Shown here: in pieces, positions 15,664 to 20,409 of the stretch
Position numbering within the stretch: the first letter of the stretch is position 1
Layout of the letters: each line of letters opens with the position of its first letter
Assembly (NCBI GenBank): GCA_002436005.1
Contig: DIXG01000096.1
Location: 1-20,409 of the forward strand
DNA length: 20,409 bases
DNA from: Anaerolineaceae bacterium UBA6086
GTDB lineage: Bacteria; Chloroflexota; Anaerolineae; Anaerolineales; Anaerolineaceae
Direction of reading: 5' to 3'
Notes under the pieces: model-generated
What the model was told of the DNA's origin: nothing
Databases searched by the model: none
Seen by the model: the letters and a program-made list of their open reading frames with translations, nothing else
Translations under genes and position numbers: made by a program

Positions 15664-16392
15664 TCATGCCACCTTTTCGAGCGGCTCGGGCACATGTCCA
15701 AAATAGAGCGCTGGCTGCTCGTGTGCGGCAGCCCATTGGCAGGCGTTGATGATCACCCGCTGCACATTTTTGTCGTAATAGATCGGGAAGGTTTCGTGCC
15801 CGGGCGCAAAATAGAAGATCCTGCCCAGCCCGCGCTGCCAGCAGCAGCCGCTGCGGAAGACATCGCCACCAGCATACCAGCTGATGAAGACCAGCACATC
15901 CGGATCGGGGATGTCAAAAAATTCGCCATACATTTCGGTGTGCGGCAGTTCAAAATAGGGGTCGATACCCCTTGTGATCGGGTGTCCAACCGCCACCGTC
16001 CAGATGCGCGCTTTTTCCCCGATCTCACGCCAGCGCAGGTTGCAGGTGGTGCCCATCATGCGCTTGAAGATCTTTGAGAAGTGTCCCGAATGCAGGACGA
16101 TCAGACCCATGCCTTCCTGGATGCGCTTCTGGACGCGGTCCACGATCGCGTCGTCCACTTCTCCATGCGCCATATGCCCCCACCAGATCAGCACGTCGGT
16201 CTGGTCAAGCACAGCTTTCGTCAGTCCGTGCTCGGGTTCATCCAGTGTTGCGGTGTGTGTGGCAAATCCTGCCTGGTTCAGAAATGCGGCGATGGCGTTG
16301 TGGATGCCGTCCGGGTAGACCTCTCGCACAGCCTCGTCTGATTTTTCATGGCGATATTCGTTCCAAATGGTGATGCGTGGTTTTTCTGTCAT
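15664..16392 (-). CDS. ThuA-like domain protein (class I glutamine amidotransferase-like fold)
   Basis: From the chosen start the protein has 242 residues. It matches the ThuA family, named for a trehalose-utilisation gene, whose biochemical role is poorly known. Visible marks are VLIWWGHMAHGEV (67-79), GLIVLHSGH (96-104), GHPITRGID (136-144), ELPHTEMYGEFFDIP (148-162) and RIFYFAPGHETFP (191-203). ATG at 16392 is preferred because GGAGAG (complement of 16397-16402) precedes it by 4 nt. An earlier in-frame ATG at 16413 overlaps the stop codon of the upstream oxidoreductase as ATGA and would add seven residues. Tight coupling with the oxidoreductase suggests one sugar-related pathway, a pairing often seen for these families. 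Substrate unknown. Confidence 0.9.
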   Translation of the reverse strand: MTEKPRITIWNEYRHEKSDEAVREVYPDGIHNAIAAFLNQAGFATHTATLDEPEHGLTKAVLDQTDVLIWWGHMAHGEVDDAIVDRVQKRIQEGMGLIVLHSGHFSKIFKRMMGTTCNLRWREIGEKARIWTVAVGHPITRGIDPYFELPHTEMYGEFFDIPDPDVLVFISWYAGGDVFRSGCCWQRGLGRIFYFAPGHETFPIYYDKNVQRVIINACQWAAAHEQPALYFGHVPEPLEKVA

Positions 16393-16409
16393 TTTTCTCT
16401 CCGTTTTGA

Positions 16410-17414
16410 TCATTTGATAATTTTGACGATCTTTCCGCCCTCAGCAGCCGATTGACAGATGGCGTCATACAGGCGGATCATGCGCAAGCCAACCTCAGGC
16501 GGGCTGGGATTCTCAATTTTCTTGTCTCGCACTTTCAGGAAGGTATCCCACACGGTTGAGGCAGGCGGGAAGGGGATGTCCTTTGCTTCTTCCTCACCCG
16601 ATTTCTGAATTTGCAAGCTTCTGCCCCAGGCGCCGGTCGTCAGGATGGCATCCTTGCAGAACACCTTGATCACCGAGCTGCAGGAGGGGATGGTCTCGCC
16701 GCAGCCGTGCAGGGTGACGAAAGCGCCCGATTCCAGTTTGGCGATAGCCGCTGATAGAATTTCAACCGGGCGTCCGTAATTGTCCATCCAGGCGGCGACC
16801 TCAACAAAATCCTGGTTGACGAGGTCTGCCACGGTGTTGAGCATGTGTGCACCGGTGTCGAAGATGAACCCACCGCCAGAGAGCGCTGGTTCCTGCCGCC
16901 AGGTGCCGGCTGTGTTGGGTCCCCAGTTTTGCCATACGGTGGCGCTGACCGAAAGCAGATCGCCATACAAACCGCGCTTGATGCCATCGGAAGCAAGGCG
17001 GATCAGGGGTGAGAGGCTGCCCTGGAAGGAGATCACCAGCGTTTTTCCGGTGCGATCCCGGGTTTCCATCAGGCTGAGGGCTTCACGGGTGTTGACCACC
17101 ATGGGCTTCTCGAGCAGCACATCCAGACCAGCTTCCAGCGCTGCCACGGTGTGGTCGTGGTGCATGGCGTGCGGTGTGGCAATCAGCACAGCATCCATCT
17201 CAAAGGTTTCAAGGAATTTCTGAAGGTCGGATTCACTTGGGGGCACGGGCTTTTTGACAGCGGTGAATTCTTTCGCCAGGGTTTGAATCGATTCTACAAA
17301 AGGGTCACACAGTGCGACAATTTCGGTGTGTTTGTTTTGAAACATATTGCGGACGTGGAAGCGGCTGATGCCGCCGCAGCCAATAATGCCGGTGCGAATT
17401 TTCTTAGGTGTCAT
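16410..17414 (-). CDS. Gfo/Idh/MocA family NAD(P)-dependent oxidoreductase
   Basis: This is a cytoplasmic sugar or cyclitol dehydrogenase-like enzyme of 334 residues. The N-terminal Rossmann domain has IIGCGGISRFH (10-20), an acidic strand end at ALCDPF (34-39), LIATPHAMHHDH (77-88) and the family-defining LEKP (101-104). The second, alpha/beta domain has GGGFIFDTGAHMLNT (180-194), with D186 and H190 at the usual catalytic region. AGGAG lies 5 nt before the ATG. It is the first gene of a two-gene unit with the ThuA-like protein, whose start region overlaps this stop codon. The exact sugar cannot be told from sequence. An 82-nt gap separates it from msrQ on the same strand, with no clear terminator. 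Confidence 0.93.
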   Translation of the reverse strand: MTPKKIRTGIIGCGGISRFHVRNMFQNKHTEIVALCDPFVESIQTLAKEFTAVKKPVPPSESDLQKFLETFEMDAVLIATPHAMHHDHTVAALEAGLDVLLEKPMVVNTREALSLMETRDRTGKTLVISFQGSLSPLIRLASDGIKRGLYGDLLSVSATVWQNWGPNTAGTWRQEPALSGGGFIFDTGAHMLNTVADLVNQDFVEVAAWMDNYGRPVEILSAAIAKLESGAFVTLHGCGETIPSCSSVIKVFCKDAILTTGAWGRSLQIQKSGEEEAKDIPFPPASTVWDTFLKVRDKKIENPSPPEVGLRMIRLYDAICQSAAEGGKIVKIIK

Positions 17415-17496
17415 AGCACTCCTCTGAGATTGTGAGTTAACGTCATCCTCATTTTACACCAGTTAAGGCAAGTTCTGTTCCCCTGTGGTGCGGGAT

Positions 17497-18165
17497 TCAG
17501 TCCGATGCTGGCTGGTCGGGTTCTTGTTGTGTAAATGTTGGGCGTAAACACTGTTGAATTGCCGGGATGCGCAGGATCAGGAGCAGCACCAGGATTCCCG
17601 CTGCGATCAACGGCGGGGCATAGGCCCCTTGCAGGCTGAATAGATCCCCTTTGACAGCCAGCAGGTAGTGAAGGATGACCAGCAGGGCTGCCGCGTAGAC
17701 CGAACGGTGCAGCCAGACCCATTTTCTGCCCAGCTTGCGCTGCCAAAAGCGAAAGGAGGTCGCCGCCAAAACGAGCAGGATCAGCAGAGCAATCATTCCC
17801 AGTAAGATGAAGGGCTTGTTGCTGATCTCAAGGTAGATTTGACGGATATTCAGCTGATAATCCCAGAGGGCAAAGACCGAAAAATGTAAAAAAGCATACA
17901 GGGCGGCATACAGCCCCAGCGGTTTGCGCATAGCGCTGATGGCAGATATTTTGAAGATTTTCCGGATGGGCGTGACGCTCAGCGAGAGCAGCAGCAAGCC
18001 TAAAGCCAAACGTCCTGTCCAGCGTAGAACGGATTCGACCGGGTTGAAGCCCAGCCTGCCCTGCACCAGCTGCCATCCCAGCAGGATCAGCGGCACACCG
18101 CCGAGGAGATGGGCGCTGATCCTGCCCCACTGGTTGCGGATTGAACGATCTGACCTGTCAGTCAT
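17497..18165 (-). CDS. msrQ: Heme-containing quinol-dehydrogenase subunit MsrQ (YedZ-like)
   Basis: This membrane b-type cytochrome passes electrons from the quinone pool or flavin reductases to MsrP for repair of methionine sulfoxide in envelope proteins. The 222 residues carry about six hydrophobic helices (near 17-35, 50-66, 82-100, 117-136, 155-171 and 183-200). The candidate heme ligands are H94 (AFLHFSVF), H153 (WLHRSVY) and H166 (ILHYLL). Immediately upstream (23 nt) lies msrP, the cognate catalytic subunit, which makes the assignment firm compared with other ferric-reductase-like membrane proteins. The ribosome binding site is weak. The C-terminal tail is short and hydrophilic. Confidence 0.92.
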   Translation of the reverse strand: MTDRSDRSIRNQWGRISAHLLGGVPLILLGWQLVQGRLGFNPVESVLRWTGRLALGLLLLSLSVTPIRKIFKISAISAMRKPLGLYAALYAFLHFSVFALWDYQLNIRQIYLEISNKPFILLGMIALLILLVLAATSFRFWQRKLGRKWVWLHRSVYAAALLVILHYLLAVKGDLFSLQGAYAPPLIAAGILVLLLILRIPAIQQCLRPTFTQQEPDQPASD

Positions 18166-18188
18166 AAGCTTTTCGATCTGCCCCGTGA

Positions 18189-19145
<957 letters not shown>

Positions 19146-19168
19146 TGCATTGCCTCAACTTTCAGATG

Positions 19169-19587
19169 TTACGGTTCCAGTTCAAAGGGATAGCCGGCGG
19201 CGTTCCAGGCAACAAACCCGCCTGCCAGGTTCTTGACGTTCGTATAGCCTGCGCTCACCAGGTCGGCTGCTGCCGCGTTGGACATGTTATCGCTGCGGCA
19301 GTAGAGCACGATTTCAGCGTCCTTGTCCTCAGGAAGCAGGTGGAGGTTATCCAGAATCTCGTTGAAGGGAAGGGAGAGGTCCGTATCAGGGAGGTTGCCC
19401 TCAAAGGGAATGTGGGTATTGAGAGCACAAAGGAATCCCTGCGTGTGTCCATCATCGTGTTTAACGTTTCAACGCTGATGTCCTTATAGCTGGCTGAGGA
19501 CTCGTTTTCAGGCGCCGATGGGGCAGCACAGCCCACCACCAGCAGAACCAGCACCGTCAGGGTCAACACAAGCTTATTTTTCATCAT
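19169..19587 (-). pseudogene. Rhodanese-domain lipoprotein, interrupted by a one-base frameshift
   Basis: The first frame encodes a lipoprotein signal peptide (MMKNKLVLTLTVLVLLVVGC, lipobox VVGC) and the start of a rhodanese domain (YKDISVETLNTMM). It then leaves the homologous frame near 19421-19428 and ends at 19255. From the AAT codon at 19418-19420 onward another frame carries the rest: NTHIPFEGNLPDTDLSLPFN, the active-site loop LYCRSDNMS with the catalytic Cys, and GGFVAWNAAGYPFELEP to the TAA at 19169-19171. The span of 419 nt is one base short of 140 codons, so a single lost base would restore a protein of about 139 aa. It heads the msrP-msrQ operon. It may be a true pseudogene, a slippage site or an assembly error. 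Confidence 0.85.
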
Positions 19588-19621
19588 TTATTTTCTTTCT
19601 ATTATTGTGTAATTATTCCTA

Positions 19622-19650
19622 ATTCTATCCAAAATGGGAACTATTGACAA
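19622..19650 (-). promoter_or_regulatory. Sigma70-type promoter of the rhodanese-msrP-msrQ operon
   Basis: On the minus strand a -35 box TTGTCA (complement of 19645-19650) and a -10 box TAGAAT (complement of 19622-19627) are separated by exactly 17 nt. The start codon of the rhodanese gene lies 35 nt past the -10 box. Confidence 0.6.
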
Positions 19651-19684
19651 ACACAAGCTGTGACAAGCCTTCGCTTTACCCAGG

Positions 19685-19693
19685 TGTTATAAT
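19685..19693 (+). promoter_or_regulatory. Extended -10 promoter of the M50 protease gene
   Basis: TGTTATAAT is a perfect extended -10 (TG, one base, TATAAT), 38 nt before the ATG. It is back to back with the rhodanese-msrPQ promoter in the 144-nt divergent gap. Confidence 0.55.
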
Positions 19694-19731
19694 GGGATAG
19701 CTGGTCCACAAGCAGAAAGCTGCCCAAACTT

Positions 19732-20382
19732 ATGTTTTTCAACCTTTCCCTTCCCACACTTATCTCAAGGGTAATCACCCTCTTGCTGGCGTTCACTTTC
19801 CATGAGTTTGCCCACGCAGCCACCGCCACCGCCCTGGGTGACCCCACGCCCCGTTATCACGGACGGCTGACACTCAACCCGCTGGCGCACCTGGATGTAA
19901 TGGGCACCCTCACCCTGTTGGTGGCGGGCTTTGGCTGGGCAAAGCCGGTACCGGTTGACCCTTATGCCCTCCGCAGGAAAACCCCTGCCGGTCTGATGCT
20001 GGTTTCGCTGGCAGGGCCGGCCACCAACCTGCTGCTGGGTGTGCTGGCAGCGATTCCGCTGCGCTTTGGCTGGATTCCCCTGCGCCCGACCACCAGCGCA
20101 TTCTTGCCCACCTGGGGCAGCTTTTTTCTGGAATTCCTGACCATCAACCTGGCATTATTCCTGTTCAATTTGATCCCGCTGGCGCCGCTGGATGGCGAAA
20201 AGGTGATCACCTTCTTTCTGCCCGATCACTGGGTGGATGTTTACGACCGCATTCGTCCCTACAGCCCCTTTATCCTGCTGGCGATCCTGTTCGTCCTGCC
20301 GATGTTTGGCATTGACCTGATCTATCTGATCATCCAGCAGCCCTTGCAGCGCTTGGCGCTGTTCCTGATTGGTATGAACTGA
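19732..20382 (+). CDS. Small M50 family (site-2 protease-like) membrane zinc metalloprotease
   Basis: This is a 216-residue polytopic membrane protein of the minimal M50 type. The zinc-binding HEFAH (24-28) lies in the first hydrophobic helix. GRLTLNPLAHLDVMGTL (44-60) and the GWAKPVPVDP block (69-77) are typical of this subgroup. The third zinc ligand is D154 in NLIPLAPLDGEK, inside a late helix. There is no PDZ or CBS domain, unlike RseP or SpoIVFB-type relatives, so its substrate cannot be guessed. In the family these enzymes cut membrane proteins within the bilayer, often to release signalling proteins. No strong Shine-Dalgarno sequence is visible. It is divergent from the methionine sulfoxide repair operon. 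Confidence 0.93.
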   Translation: MFFNLSLPTLISRVITLLLAFTFHEFAHAATATALGDPTPRYHGRLTLNPLAHLDVMGTLTLLVAGFGWAKPVPVDPYALRRKTPAGLMLVSLAGPATNLLLGVLAAIPLRFGWIPLRPTTSAFLPTWGSFFLEFLTINLALFLFNLIPLAPLDGEKVITFFLPDHWVDVYDRIRPYSPFILLAILFVLPMFGIDLIYLIIQQPLQRLALFLIGMN

Positions 20383-20395
20383 GGCGGGGCGGGTC

Positions 20396-20409
20396 ATGGC
20401 TTATTATTG
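20396..20409 (+). CDS. Possible start of a further gene, cut off by the window end
   Basis: An ATG at 20396 is followed by three complete sense codons (M-A-Y-Y) and two bases to the window end. A G-rich stretch beginning GAGG at 20381, overlapping the M50 stop codon, could be its ribosome binding site. Too short to identify. Confidence 0.25.

Noticed and set aside
19644..19649. TTGACA as -35 box of the M50 gene
   Set aside because: It is 38 nt from the TATAAT at 19688, far from the 16-18 nt needed; the opposite strand at this place fits the rhodanese promoter better.

Overview
The window reads like a chromosomal segment of a Chloroflexota bacterium, probably class Anaerolineae. This is inferred from gene content and protein style, not from a marker gene. 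The pointers are a class II HMG-CoA reductase next to an archaeal-type HMG-CoA synthase, a soluble GAF-GAF histidine kinase of the HisKA_3 type, an MsrP with a Tat signal that is also a lipoprotein signal, and an uncharacterised URO-D family methyltransferase-like protein. No rRNA, tRNA, CRISPR, phage gene or transposase was seen. No gene-free stretch exceeds 300 bases; the largest gaps are 6370-6598 and 10626-10841.

Layout. Positions 1-645 hold the end of a 2-oxoacid:ferredoxin oxidoreductase operon (the last codons of an upstream gene, then the gamma subunit, then a clear terminator). Positions 656-3733 are a plus-strand group: DegT/DnrJ aminotransferase, a membrane protein with a probable bacterial PH domain, and a DUF92 (VTE6-like) membrane protein. 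Positions 3797-6369 run on the minus strand: peptidase T, then a URO-D family protein. A six-copy heptanucleotide repeat lies in the pepT leader. At 6599-7477 is a membrane-anchored glutaminyl cyclase, convergent with an Hsp20 gene (7541-8032) across a shared hairpin terminator. Positions 8175-10625 hold a histidine kinase followed 3 nt later by a SAM methyltransferase, both on the minus strand.

The most interesting block is the plus-strand operon 10842-14382: HMG-CoA reductase, HMG-CoA synthase and a thiolase-family protein. The first two have all their catalytic residues. The thiolase has Asp where the nucleophilic Cys should be and Asn in place of the His of the GHP motif, and the DUF35 gene that accompanies archaeal thiolase/HMGS pairs is not here. 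It therefore looks like a non-thiolytic partner protein or an enzyme with altered chemistry inside a mevalonate operon.

Positions 14542-15561 hold a galE-like epimerase with its own promoter, closed by a palindromic terminator. Positions 15664-17414 (minus) hold a Gfo/Idh/MocA oxidoreductase and a ThuA-like protein, probably acting on a sugar. Positions 17497-19587 (minus) hold a methionine sulfoxide repair operon: a rhodanese lipoprotein gene broken by a one-base frameshift, then msrP and msrQ, behind a good sigma70-type promoter. A small M50 (site-2 protease family) membrane protease at 19732-20382 is transcribed divergently from an extended -10 promoter. The sequence TGTTAYAAT recurs at three separate promoter positions.
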